Of a stretch of DNA of 64,000 nucleotides, positions 44,716 to 53,595 are shown one piece after another; the stretch's first letter is position 1; every line of letters begins with the position of its first letter. Position numbers and translations under genes: made by a program. The notes beneath the pieces were generated by a model. That model searched no databases, was not told where the DNA came from, and worked only from the letters and a program-made list of their open reading frames with translations. Origin of the DNA: Brettanomyces bruxellensis (lineage: Eukaryota; Ascomycota; Pichiomycetes; Pichiales; Pichiaceae); assembly GCF_011074885.1 (NCBI RefSeq), contig NC_054686.1, forward strand, positions 124,001-188,000, read 5' to 3'.

Positions 44716-47256
44716 CTAGTAACAATCTTTTTTGAAAGTGCTCCAACCCTGAAGCTCAACCAAATGCCTCATAGTCGGACGCCCATGCGGGCAGTTCCAT
44801 GGTTTGTCAAGCCCTGATAAATGCCTTATAACTTTAGTCATAGTACTCCTCTTAAGTGCTCGACCAATCATAATACTGGATCTACATGCTCGCATTGCAA
44901 ACATACTTCTGACCTTTGTTGGCCGAAGTGAGCTGTTACCTTCATCTTCACGCACCATATTGATTAATTCGTAAAAATCCATCAGGTTAAATTGCGTGTT
45001 TTTGGAAAAAGGGAGTGCCAAAAGCTCGATTTTCCTCCCTGTGGTCTCATCATCTTTCACTCTTATTTTGAAGCCGTTCTTTTCAAAAAGATCAACATTA
45101 TTCGACACTATCATTTCATCCACCGCATTGAGTTCTAGAACTTGCGGAACGACAAGAGGCTGGCTCTGGAATTTTGTATCTCTCTGCAATCTTTCAAAAT
45201 TGTACTTCTCATCGGAAGCGTGCTGATCAACAATGAACATATCTACAGAGCCGGTATTTCTATTCTTTCTTGTCACCAAAATGAATCCCAAGTTGAACTG
45301 CCCGATGATCTTCATCTCCATAAAGTCCGATTTCGTCACTGTAAGTGTGAGAAGCTTTTCGGCATTATTTGTATCTGTAATATCATCTAGTCTCTGCCTT
45401 TTTGAGGACGATTCTTGTTCAACAAGACGCATTCTTTTCAAAAATCTTAATTTCATGTCAAATTTACTAGCATCAATCTCTCTTTCCTGCCCAAAAGTGG
45501 CAAAACAGACTTTCTCCACTCTTTTCTGGGTAGAGTCTATTATATCATTTCGACTCATGTTTGTACGAATCGGCGAAGATTCTAGTTTGAAATCGGATAA
45601 AGATTCTTGCCTTGAAACTTCAATAGTTGGAGATAAAATAGGAGAAGTGGACTTTAAAATAGATTGTGAGGACTGTGAATAAGTACTCTGCACCTTTTCC
45701 TTCTCAAAACTGGAAGTCTCTTTGATATTATCGTCTGCGATTGTTGAAAATTCATCCACTTCTCTTTCCTGAGGCTTTTTCTTTAATGAAGTGTTATCCA
45801 TTTTACAAGATACGGGATCATATTCAATTTTCTCATATTCATTTTGAACTTTCTCAGGTTCATCTTCAATTTTCTCAGGTTCGTCTTGAACTAGCTCATG
45901 CTCATCTTGAACCATCTCATGTTCATTTTGAACTTCTTCAGGTTCCTCTTGAACTTTCACAGGTTCATTTTCACCTTTCACATGTTCACCCTGAACTTTC
46001 ACAAGTTCATTTTCACCTTTTCCAGGTTCATTTTCATCCTTTTCACGCTCGGTTTCATCCTTTGAATCGCTTATTTCATCCTCCTCATCAGTATTCGGTA
46101 TGCTGGATGTATCATCGCTCTTTAGTGAAAAACTTTCCAACGTGAACTGCCTAACAGAGTTATTTCTCTCCGATATTCTCTCAGTTACATTATCATTGAC
46201 TGGGATTCGAACATCGTTTGCACTGAAAATGCCATCAAGCTTCTCGCGAAGAGATTCAAGAATCTTGGCTTCATTGCTGACCATCACGGTTCTTTTATCG
46301 GGTGTCACATTAATATCAACAAACTTCTGATCCATAAAAAGTACCAGTACTATCATTGGGTACTGGAGATGGTTAAATTTCTTGTACATCTCGTTAACAG
46401 CCTTACTAAACCGTGGCAGATGAACCGGTCTGCCGTTTATATACCAGAACTGCCTATCAGAAGAAGATCTACCTTGACCAAAAGAAGCGTTAGAAATGAA
46501 ACCAGAAAAACGTATCTCCTGCACACCCTGATGAAATTTGGACGGAACTGAAACTGTGAAATCAACTGCTTCTAGTCCACGGGCGCCTCCAGATCCAAAG
46601 AGAGACGTTATGTTTCTTTTAAGCTCTTTAGAGCCACTTGTGGAAAACACCACAGACTTTCGGCCTCTGGCGTCTATATGCCGCACTATCATACGCACAC
46701 CAGTACTAACCAAAGCGTAGCATTGTAAAAATGCAATGGCTTTATGATATTCTCGCTTTATATTCTTCACCAAATCGATTCTCCGGACCGGAAGACGTTC
46801 AAACAATTTGGAAATTTCAACCGTCGTTCCTATAGGTCTAGAAGTCATCTTTTTCGACGAAATACGCCCCATCTGATTGAATTCCACACACCAAGCCTGT
46901 GGTGTTGTCTTTGCAGTGGCTGTGGTGACGATAACGTCAGAAATTGCACATAAAGAACTCATTGCCTCACCTCTAAAACCAAAAGTACTTATAGTTTCCA
47001 CATCACTAAAACTGGACAATTTTGACGTGTAGTGTTTCAGGCAAATGCTCTCAAAGTCTTGCTCTTCAATACCTGATCCATTATCTGTGACAACAATTGA
47101 GTCCTTGCCATAATTCTTGAATGTGATGTCTATCTGTGTAGCCTTGGCATCTAGTCCATTTTCAACCACTTCTTTCACTGCAGTTGTTAAATCCACAATC
47201 ACCTGACCGGAGGTGATCTGATGGACATCTGTCTGATCAATTCTTGTGATGGCCAT
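44716..47256 (-). CDS. PMS1: DNA mismatch repair endonuclease Pms1 (MutL-alpha subunit)
   Basis: The partner of Mlh1, it nicks the new strand during mismatch repair. The 846-residue protein has a GHKL ATPase N-terminus: ITSGQVIVDLTTAVKEVVEN with catalytic E29 and N33, TDNGSGI near 57-63, and TFGFRGEAMSS near 91-101. The C-terminal dimer/endonuclease domain has IGQFNLGFI, the metal-binding DQHASDEKYNFE (from residue 677), FAMRACRSSIMIG and CPHGRPTMRHL. The ATG at 47256 is chosen because a 15-codon upstream extension opens with TTG. The central linker contains eleven 7-residue repeats. It shares a 206-bp divergent promoter with REV7, which carries MCB-type cores. The frame is intact. Confidence 0.97.
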   Translation of the reverse strand: MAITRIDQTDVHQITSGQVIVDLTTAVKEVVENGLDAKATQIDITFKNYGKDSIVVTDNGSGIEEQDFESICLKHYTSKLSSFSDVETISTFGFRGEAMSSLCAISDVIVTTATAKTTPQAWCVEFNQMGRISSKKMTSRPIGTTVEISKLFERLPVRRIDLVKNIKREYHKAIAFLQCYALVSTGVRMIVRHIDARGRKSVVFSTSGSKELKRNITSLFGSGGARGLEAVDFTVSVPSKFHQGVQEIRFSGFISNASFGQGRSSSDRQFWYINGRPVHLPRFSKAVNEMYKKFNHLQYPMIVLVLFMDQKFVDINVTPDKRTVMVSNEAKILESLREKLDGIFSANDVRIPVNDNVTERISERNNSVRQFTLESFSLKSDDTSSIPNTDEEDEISDSKDETEREKDENEPGKGENELVKVQGEHVKGENEPVKVQEEPEEVQNEHEMVQDEHELVQDEPEKIEDEPEKVQNEYEKIEYDPVSCKMDNTSLKKKPQEREVDEFSTIADDNIKETSSFEKEKVQSTYSQSSQSILKSTSPILSPTIEVSRQESLSDFKLESSPIRTNMSRNDIIDSTQKRVEKVCFATFGQEREIDASKFDMKLRFLKRMRLVEQESSSKRQRLDDITDTNNAEKLLTLTVTKSDFMEMKIIGQFNLGFILVTRKNRNTGSVDMFIVDQHASDEKYNFERLQRDTKFQSQPLVVPQVLELNAVDEMIVSNNVDLFEKNGFKIRVKDDETTGRKIELLALPFSKNTQFNLMDFYELINMVREDEGNSSLRPTKVRSMFAMRACRSSIMIGRALKRSTMTKVIRHLSGLDKPWNCPHGRPTMRHLVELQGWSTFKKDCY
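45814..46041 (-). repeat. Coding minisatellite in PMS1, eleven 21-bp units
   Basis: Eleven imperfect 21-bp units encode 7-residue repeats such as KGENEPV, KVQEEPE, MVQDEHE and KIEDEPE. All lie in the acidic linker between the ATPase and endonuclease domains. The length is in frame and does not touch conserved motifs. Confidence 0.9.
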
Positions 47257-47462
47257 ACTGTGGTATAAATTGAAGAGATACAGAGGTGCTTTCCATTGCA
47301 AATAACGAGATGAACCTGATGTGATAACGGTTATCTATTTTCAGTCCAATATTATTTCATTCATTTTTTTAACGCGCGCGTATTTTGAAAAACCGCGTGT
47401 ACAACTTGGATTCATTACCAAGGTTTTAGATGTGGATTCGAAATTGAACATGCCGCTTAAGG
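47257..47462. promoter_or_regulatory. Divergent PMS1/REV7 promoter with MCB-type sites
   Basis: This 206-bp interval contains the perfect palindrome ACGCGCGCGT (47372-47381), offering ACGCG on both strands, and a further ACGCGG on the minus strand at 47392-47397. The sites are 66-91 bp from the REV7 start and about 116-141 bp from the PMS1 start. MBF control of both repair genes is inferred. Confidence 0.6.
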
Positions 47463-48239
47463 ATGGATCAGAATTTGGGAGGCGAGAAAGAGCCGGAGAC
47501 AGTTGACTTAGAAAAGGATGAAAATGCTAATTCGAGGGATGCCGAACCGGCGTTCATTGGCTTACGAGCAGAAAAGGTGATTTCATGGATTATTGAACTA
47601 GTAGAAGTGTTCATTGAGCAGATATGGTACTACAGGGGCGTTTATCCGAGCGAATCGTTTAAAAAAGTGCGTTCTTTTCAATTGGAGGTATATACGAACA
47701 TTCACCCGGGAGTGAAAGAGTATTTGAGTAATGTATCAAACAAGCTGCTGGAAATGTTGAAAAAAGGAAAGCTTAGTCGCATTTTTGTGGCTATATACAA
47801 CCCTGGAGATGGGAATACCGAGCCAATAGACGTTGCTGGTATCAGGGAAGAATCGTATGCGATAAGTTTTACTGATTCGATAATATTCGACTACCTTAGG
47901 CAGAATTGCCCAGTTCAATTTGACAGTTCATTTAATGAGCAACGTCTCTATGCCTCAATTCAGAGCTTTCTATATTCGGTAATTAGTGAATTGACCAGAC
48001 TTCAGAAGTTTACGGACTTCATACCGGACTTCCGACTTTTTGTGTCGGCCGACAAAGAGTCATTTGGCGAATTTGTGGCAAATCCAGACTGGATATTGGA
48101 AAGCACTGATCAGGATGAGGAGACACAGCCTGGAAACGGGCTTGGCGATTCACGAGTGAGAGTATTTAAGGAAGTGAACCTGGGATATTTGAGTATTAAG
48201 GGTTATGCTGCTAGCGGACATGTGAGTGGTGAAAAGTGA
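47463..48239 (+). CDS. REV7: Rev7-like HORMA protein (DNA polymerase zeta subunit)
   Basis: Rev7 binds Rev3 to form polymerase zeta for translesion synthesis. The 258-residue protein is essentially one HORMA domain after a short acidic N-terminus. WIIELVEVFIEQIWYYRGVY is followed by PSESFKKVRSFQLEVY and HPGVKEYLSNVSNKL, the Rev7-specific YP-x-x-x-F ... HP-x-V-x-x-Y pattern. A central helix and the C-terminal safety-belt region follow (FKEVNLGYLSIKGYA). Length is close to S. cerevisiae Rev7 (245) and to human MAD2L2 (211). Mad2 and Hop1 are the other HORMA families, but the YPSESF and HPGV signature favours Rev7. It is divergent from PMS1. The frame is intact. Confidence 0.85.
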   Translation: MDQNLGGEKEPETVDLEKDENANSRDAEPAFIGLRAEKVISWIIELVEVFIEQIWYYRGVYPSESFKKVRSFQLEVYTNIHPGVKEYLSNVSNKLLEMLKKGKLSRIFVAIYNPGDGNTEPIDVAGIREESYAISFTDSIIFDYLRQNCPVQFDSSFNEQRLYASIQSFLYSVISELTRLQKFTDFIPDFRLFVSADKESFGEFVANPDWILESTDQDEETQPGNGLGDSRVRVFKEVNLGYLSIKGYAASGHVSGEK

Positions 48240-49485
48240 GTGGTGAAAGGAGAAGTATGAGAAAGCGAAGTGTGGTTTGAAAGAAAGACAGAAGGAGGTA
48301 TAAATTGCTTTTTTGATTCCTTATATATGGATGCATGAACAAACATCAATGCAACATTGGTGAACGTGCAGAATCCTAACTTTTACCTTTACCATCTTCA
48401 CCATCAGATTATCATCAAGATGTAGGAGGAAAATCTACAAAAGAATACAGTTACAGCCTTCTTGTGGTAACTGATCGTTTTCTTGGTCTTGCAATTCTTT
48501 ATAATCTGCCATTTTCGTTTCAATGGGTATTATTGATGAATTCAGACATATTGGGACTGCCAGCTTGAAACCAGTCAAACAAATTTCCAAAATATTCGTC
48601 TTATTTTGCCTTGGCTGTCCATACACAACCAATGTGGGTTTATTCGCAAATATTGGAAAGTATTTACTGAATTAGGTTAATCAAAAGTTTTGATCGTACA
48701 TCATCAGACCAATCTTCACAATGATTGCGGAAATATACTCTTTCCGAGGGTTTATTTAAACCATGAACTCATACTATAGGCAGAGCAGAACGGAAAATGA
48801 AAATTACTGCTATCTTGAATATAATGCATGTTACACAGGTCTGGTTAAGTCAGGGAGAACGTTGGGAAATCGTATGGGTGCATGATCACAATGGAGAAGT
48901 GCTGTTACTAAATATTTAAAGGAAAATGTCGCTGTGTAGGCTTCATAGGACTTAAATAGTCATATCAGATCTTCTCAACTTTTGCCGCTCTTCACCTGTA
49001 GATTTGAGGGTCCTTGAATAGTTGAAGTGGCGAGAGAAAAGAAGCATGTTTGCTGCAAAGGAATAATTTTGATACTACAAAGTGAATGAATAGAAAAGAA
49101 AATGATGCTGAATTGGAATTAGTGGTTGATGAAAAGTGCTCAAATTAGTTTTTGCTGAAGTGCACAGACTAGGCTTGGGATGAAGATGAATATTTGAAGA
49201 AAGCCAATTACTGGAAGCAAAAATATACAGACATATGCTTCTCTTTAAATAGCAACTGTTGCAGACCATGATTTTCATAATGGTGTTTGGTGGGTTTGTA
49301 TTGAAGCGTTGTGGAATATACAGTGAGACAATAAATCATTTCAATTGGCTGCAAAAAGCCATTATATAGGAAGATAACCATAGCTAGACAAATACAGAAG
49401 ATACATAGCAGAAACTAAATCTAAATTTATTCAACCTCTGTGAGCAACCGAAGCACAGCTAATATTACAACATTACGCAAAGCAG
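48240..49485. other. Gene-poor gap between REV7 and BST1
   Basis: About 1.25 kb between the 3' ends of two convergent genes. The only item of note is a minus-strand micro-ORF at 48435-48512 with a CaaX-like end. No other gene, RNA or repeat was recognised. Confidence 0.45.
48435..48512 (-). CDS. Micro-ORF ending in a CaaX-like CILL (doubtful)
   Basis: A 25-codon ORF starting MADYKELQDQ and ending GCNCILL. CILL fits a geranylgeranylation box, and the cysteine two residues before it could be palmitoylated. Open frame extends upstream for another 40 codons but without ATG. TGAAACG and TGAAACC words (one mismatch to a pheromone response element) lie within 100 bp upstream. It could be the last exon of a small prenylated protein, such as a G-gamma-like or pheromone-like protein, or chance. 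I recognise no family. Confidence 0.15.
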   Translation of the reverse strand: MADYKELQDQENDQLPQEGCNCILL

Positions 49486-52400
49486 TCAGTGGATCTTGTG
49501 AAGCCTCTGGCGGGTGGCAGCAAGAGAAGCGTGATGTGTGCGTAAAAAGTCACAAAACAGCAAGAAGAGAAACCAGGCACATAGCAAATTAAATAAGTGA
49601 TGAAGTAGGAAGAGGTGAGTGGTTCCAAAGAGCAGGCTGTAAAAAACAAGATACAGTATAAGCAGACCTGTTAGCAGCTGCTGGGATCTGAGTACAATTG
49701 GAGAAAAGAGACATCCCGAGTTGTTCATCTGGACCAAAAGCACTATAGGGAGCACCGCCAGAATATTGTGGTGCGAGGAGAAGGGAGTTGCCCATTTGAG
49801 CGAGAAGTTGTGAACCCACACAATCAATACTGGGATGTTAATGGGGAGGACGCAAGTCATGAGGAGAAGAAGAGAGAGGTTGAAGTTTCTGTAGTTAAGG
49901 AGTGCAGAGAAGGCATTTGCGTTAGTGCTAGTAGCATAAGCACTAGCGTTGAAGCCGGAGTTGACATTAAAAGAATTAAGAGAATTAACATCATCAACAT
50001 TATCAACATCACCAAAATCATCAACAGAATTAGCAGAATTGACATCACCAACATTATCATCGGAATTAGCAGAATTAGCAGAATTAACAGCATTAACATT
50101 ATTAACATCAGAAATCACCTCCTCGGAATTAACATCATCAACTTCTTTAGTATCAGCCCTGTTAGCATCAATCTCACCGGCATCATTAATCGTATTAACC
50201 CCATAAGCCTTATTAGCTATACATGTTCTAGAATTTCCAAGGCTTCCCGAAATACGCACTGACACAGCCTTTGAATTTCTCGCCGTCTCCATAAGAACCA
50301 AAACGTGCGCGCGCAAAACGACAAAAATTTGCGTGCCGTAGCAGACGACAAATGCGAACTGGTATGGTAGGTAGAGAAGCACGAGCGCCATGAGGAGGAG
50401 AGCCGCACCAGTTCTGCGGCGGCCGTGCGCCGCGCCTGCACCACCGAGCCGTGGGTGTCGTATGCGCCGCGCAACCCGCAGGCAAGCAGACGCGACGGCG
50501 CTGCAGGCACCCGACACAAGTGTGCTGAGCACCGCCACCAGCGAGACTGCGATTGCGAGAGCGCAGGGACCGTAGAACCAGAGCGCAGGCTCTCCAATCC
50601 CGAGAAAGCAGTTATCGCTGCGGGTGTCTGTGTCGCCAACGGTACGGAGGAGCGAATCCGCCATGCGGGGTTGTGCAGGATCCAAGCGCGCAAAAAGCGC
50701 CTGTAATCCCGGGTGCGCGGCGAGCGCAGCGACAAGTGCGGCAGCGGCAAGCAGCGCGGAACCAAGCACGCCGGGGCGGCACAGCCAGAGTAGCGCAGTG
50801 CGAAAGGGTGGGAACACGCCGCGCGAGCTGTAATGCGCGAGCTGCAGCAGCAGCGCAGCCGCGACAACAGAAAGCGGCAATCCAACCACAGAAAGGCGGT
50901 AGGGCAAAACAAGGTTGCGCAAAGACTGGAACCAGTCAATTGAAATGTACACGTCCATAATACGGTCAGATGCGAGGGTGTCTGCAAACAAGCGCAGTGT
51001 GAGGTGTGAGGTGGTCTTGTTGTAAGGCACAAAGGGAGTAGCGCCCATAATGCGGGCGGTCACGTGACCTGCGCCGCGGCGCGACCCTCCCAGCGCAACG
51101 TGCCACTTGACCTCGTCGCCTGCGCTCTGCCGCAGCAGTGGCGCAAAGCGCTCACGCACAGACGGCCGGTAGCGGAGCGCCACGCGGTACGCGAGTAGCG
51201 CCGTGCGCGCGGACGGTACGTCGACGTCTATGGCCAGCGGCCGGTGTGACGGAAGCGTGAGGTCGTAGCCGCGCGTCAGAAGCGTCCAGAGGCTGCGCCG
51301 GCCCAAGGACACGCGCCCTGCGGCCTGCGGCTCGAGACCCGCAAGGAAAAAGTGGCGCGCAGGCACCGCCGCATCCTGCTCCGCAATCACAACGGTGTTG
51401 AATCCGCGCAGGGTGGATGACGAGAGGTGAAGCGAGAAAAATGTGGAACCACCAGAAAACGGATATTCTAAAGGAAGGGAGGTGTCATCAGAGAACTGGG
51501 AGGAGTCATCAGAGAGCTGAGAAGAGTCTTCTGATGACCGAGAAATGCCATCATTAGAGTCCTTCACCAAGTCATTCGACGCGCCGATCGACCCGACCGA
51601 CCGCGGAACAACCTCCACATTTTTTTCCAAATCCACACATTCAAGCTGCACGAACTCGCTGGTCGCCGGCGTCGTGTAGTCGAACACGACGTCACCGTCC
51701 TGCTGCTGTTCCGGCACAGCCCGGCAGAGCAGGACCGCCGGCGCGCTGCCGGCAGCAAGTTGCGCCATGCTGGCGGGGCGCACCGAGCTGAGCATGTCGA
51801 ACCTTGCGCCGGTAAGGTGGAACAGATGAATTGCGGGAGTGCCGAGTCCCCTACGGCTTGCGGAGCGGGGGAGTTCGAAGCTACGCTCGCGCGCAGAGTC
51901 CTTAAGTTGCTTGAGGTCGATTTTTAGGCCGAAGCGGGGGATGCCTTGGGTGTTGCCTTGGACGTTGCCCTGCGCGATGCCTTGCGCTATATTCTTGCCC
52001 TGCGTTTTGCCCTGCGCGTTGCCCTTCGCTATACCCATATCATGCATTTTGCCCTCCACGTTGCCCACGAAGTTCCGCCGGAAAATCCGCATTCGCTGCT
52101 CAACCGGGAGGGGCTGCATCGACGCGTCGGTGACGTCGAGAAGCGCCCGTGCAACGATGCGTCGCAACTGGTCGCACCACACAATTGCCAAGTGGTCCAT
52201 CGGTGTCCAGACCCCGGGAATTCCGCTGGTAGAAACCGTCAACCCGTGTGATGCGGGAACCAGCCCGGTAAGCACTGTGAGAGCCGCGGGAAGTGTTGTG
52301 TCCAATATCCCGCCGGTAATTGACACAACAGTGACGTTGCAGAGTCTTTCTCTGGCCTGCGAGGCTTTATTGTGGATGCGTTTTGCTTTTTTGCTGACAG

Positions 52401-53595
52401 CTTTAGCGTTGGCTTTAGGCTTATCGTCAATATTTGGGGTGTATTTTTTCTTGGCAGCCTTGTTCAGAATGGCTTTTTTCTGAATAGCTATAGTAGAGGC
52501 ATCAATGTCATCATTAGCATTATCCTGATCAGGTTTCACATTGTCCTGATTCCGAGAACCTCTCACAGCTTTATCAAGTTTATCCAAAGTAGCTATATGC
52601 AAGGTAGCTTTCTCAAGTTTATCCAAAGTAGCTAAATTAGCTTTCTCAAGCTTATCGAAAGTAGCTGTATCCAAATCAGCTTTATCAAGCTCATCCAAAG
52701 TAGCTTTACCCAACTCAGCTTTATTCGCTTGCTCCCGCTTATGCAACCCTCTTCCACTCTCTTCCCTTGCGTACCCCAACCGCCAATATTTGTTCGTCTC
52801 AGAAAAAACATCAAGTAGCTCCTTGTCAAAAGTCGCAGGGGCCGCTGCATGCGGTGCAGCAAGCGTGAGGATCGTGGTGACCGACCCCGGCAGGTAATTG
52901 GGCAGCGTGAGCATCACTCGGGCCACCACTCCACCCATGGAATGGCCTACAAGGATTACTGATGTTGCCGGGTGCTTATTTCCTCGATACAACGAAAGAA
53001 TGAACCTCACGGCCTCATTCAGGTACTCAGACTGGTCCAGCATCGTCCGGCCGTGGAATGCTGTGAAATCACCGTTGAAATCAGCGGCGAAAAAATCAAG
53101 ATTTGTGCCGTTGCTGCCTCTGGGCCCCCCGATGAAATTATTATCGCGGTCCAAATAAATTTTTTCTTCCCGCGAATTTTCCACTTGCTCCCCGTAGAAC
53201 TGCGCCGCGGCCTCGGCGGCGATCGATCGCACCTGCTTGTAGCTGCCAGCGTTGCCAGGGATGAAAAGCACGGGTGTCCCCGTGAGCCGGAACCCCCCGC
53301 CTAGCCCACCGGGGCCATCCGGCAGCCGGTCCTTGCCCTGCTCCCGGTACAAGTACAACGAGTATTTCGAAGCGAACCGCGTGTGCGTCCCGTCAAACCC
53401 GTCCACCCGCGCGTACGCGGGCGACATGTACACGCCGCGGCACTTCCCGGCATCACAGCCCCCGGGTGCCTGCCTGAAACTCATCCCTATTAATGCCAAC
53501 ATCAAGATTCCCGTCATAGTCACCATCCTCAGAACCATTGTCGGTGTCAACACCATCTCACGTGGCTCACGTTTGTGTCTTGCATCGTCTGTCAT
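49486..53595 (-). CDS. BST1: GPI inositol-deacylase Bst1 (PGAP1 family), repeat-expanded
   Basis: An ER membrane lipase-fold enzyme that removes the inositol acyl chain from GPI anchors and aids ER exit and quality control. The N-terminal membrane segment (about residues 13-39) precedes the luminal domain with VLFIPGNAGSYKQVRSIAAE and the nucleophile S219 in VGHSMGGVVARVMLTLPN. LAAPHAAAPATFDKELLDVF follows, a PGAP1 signature. Several membrane helices fill the C-terminal half. At 1369 residues it is longer than S. cerevisiae Bst1 (1029). The excess is low-complexity, AT-rich repeat blocks set into an otherwise very GC-rich gene: TLDKLEKA-type (about 52568-52735), AQGNVQG-type (51938-52056), SDDSSQ-type (51480-51540) and Val/Asn/Asp-rich (49913-50200). 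All keep the frame. The ATG at 53595 is the first. Confidence 0.93.
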   Translation of the reverse strand: MTDDARHKREPREMVLTPTMVLRMVTMTGILMLALIGMSFRQAPGGCDAGKCRGVYMSPAYARVDGFDGTHTRFASKYSLYLYREQGKDRLPDGPGGLGGGFRLTGTPVLFIPGNAGSYKQVRSIAAEAAAQFYGEQVENSREEKIYLDRDNNFIGGPRGSNGTNLDFFAADFNGDFTAFHGRTMLDQSEYLNEAVRFILSLYRGNKHPATSVILVGHSMGGVVARVMLTLPNYLPGSVTTILTLAAPHAAAPATFDKELLDVFSETNKYWRLGYAREESGRGLHKREQANKAELGKATLDELDKADLDTATFDKLEKANLATLDKLEKATLHIATLDKLDKAVRGSRNQDNVKPDQDNANDDIDASTIAIQKKAILNKAAKKKYTPNIDDKPKANAKAVSKKAKRIHNKASQARERLCNVTVVSITGGILDTTLPAALTVLTGLVPASHGLTVSTSGIPGVWTPMDHLAIVWCDQLRRIVARALLDVTDASMQPLPVEQRMRIFRRNFVGNVEGKMHDMGIAKGNAQGKTQGKNIAQGIAQGNVQGNTQGIPRFGLKIDLKQLKDSARERSFELPRSASRRGLGTPAIHLFHLTGARFDMLSSVRPASMAQLAAGSAPAVLLCRAVPEQQQDGDVVFDYTTPATSEFVQLECVDLEKNVEVVPRSVGSIGASNDLVKDSNDGISRSSEDSSQLSDDSSQFSDDTSLPLEYPFSGGSTFFSLHLSSSTLRGFNTVVIAEQDAAVPARHFFLAGLEPQAAGRVSLGRRSLWTLLTRGYDLTLPSHRPLAIDVDVPSARTALLAYRVALRYRPSVRERFAPLLRQSAGDEVKWHVALGGSRRGAGHVTARIMGATPFVPYNKTTSHLTLRLFADTLASDRIMDVYISIDWFQSLRNLVLPYRLSVVGLPLSVVAAALLLQLAHYSSRGVFPPFRTALLWLCRPGVLGSALLAAAALVAALAAHPGLQALFARLDPAQPRMADSLLRTVGDTDTRSDNCFLGIGEPALWFYGPCALAIAVSLVAVLSTLVSGACSAVASACLRVARRIRHPRLGGAGAAHGRRRTGAALLLMALVLLYLPYQFAFVVCYGTQIFVVLRAHVLVLMETARNSKAVSVRISGSLGNSRTCIANKAYGVNTINDAGEIDANRADTKEVDDVNSEEVISDVNNVNAVNSANSANSDDNVGDVNSANSVDDFGDVDNVDDVNSLNSFNVNSGFNASAYATSTNANAFSALLNYRNFNLSLLLLMTCVLPINIPVLIVWVHNFSLKWATPFSSHHNILAVLPIVLLVQMNNSGCLFSPIVLRSQQLLTGLLILYLVFYSLLFGTTHLFLLHHLFNLLCAWFLFLLFCDFLRTHHASLAATRQRLHKIH
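49913..50200 (-). repeat. BST1 internal repeat 3, Val/Asn/Asp/Ser-rich
   Basis: Short units of 9-15 bp encode VDDVN, NSANS and SDVNN words over about 90 residues. They lie between membrane segments near the C-terminus. The composition (ATC/AAC/ATT on the plus strand) is unlike the rest of the gene. Confidence 0.85.
51938..52056 (-). repeat. BST1 internal repeat 2
   Basis: Imperfect 12-bp units (plus-strand TTGCCCTGCGCG-like) encode AQG/GNVQG/GKTQG repeats, about ten units, in frame. Confidence 0.85.
52568..52735 (-). repeat. BST1 internal repeat 1
   Basis: Imperfect units of about 24-27 bp encode LDKLEKA/LDELDKA-like segments in the luminal domain after the GHSMGG motif. It is AT-rich against GC-rich flanks and likely forms charged helix or disorder. 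Confidence 0.85.

Noticed and set aside
48435..48512. Micro-ORF as an a-factor pheromone gene
   Set aside because: The residues before the CaaX box are polar, unlike known a-type pheromones, so I keep it only as an unclassified doubtful ORF.
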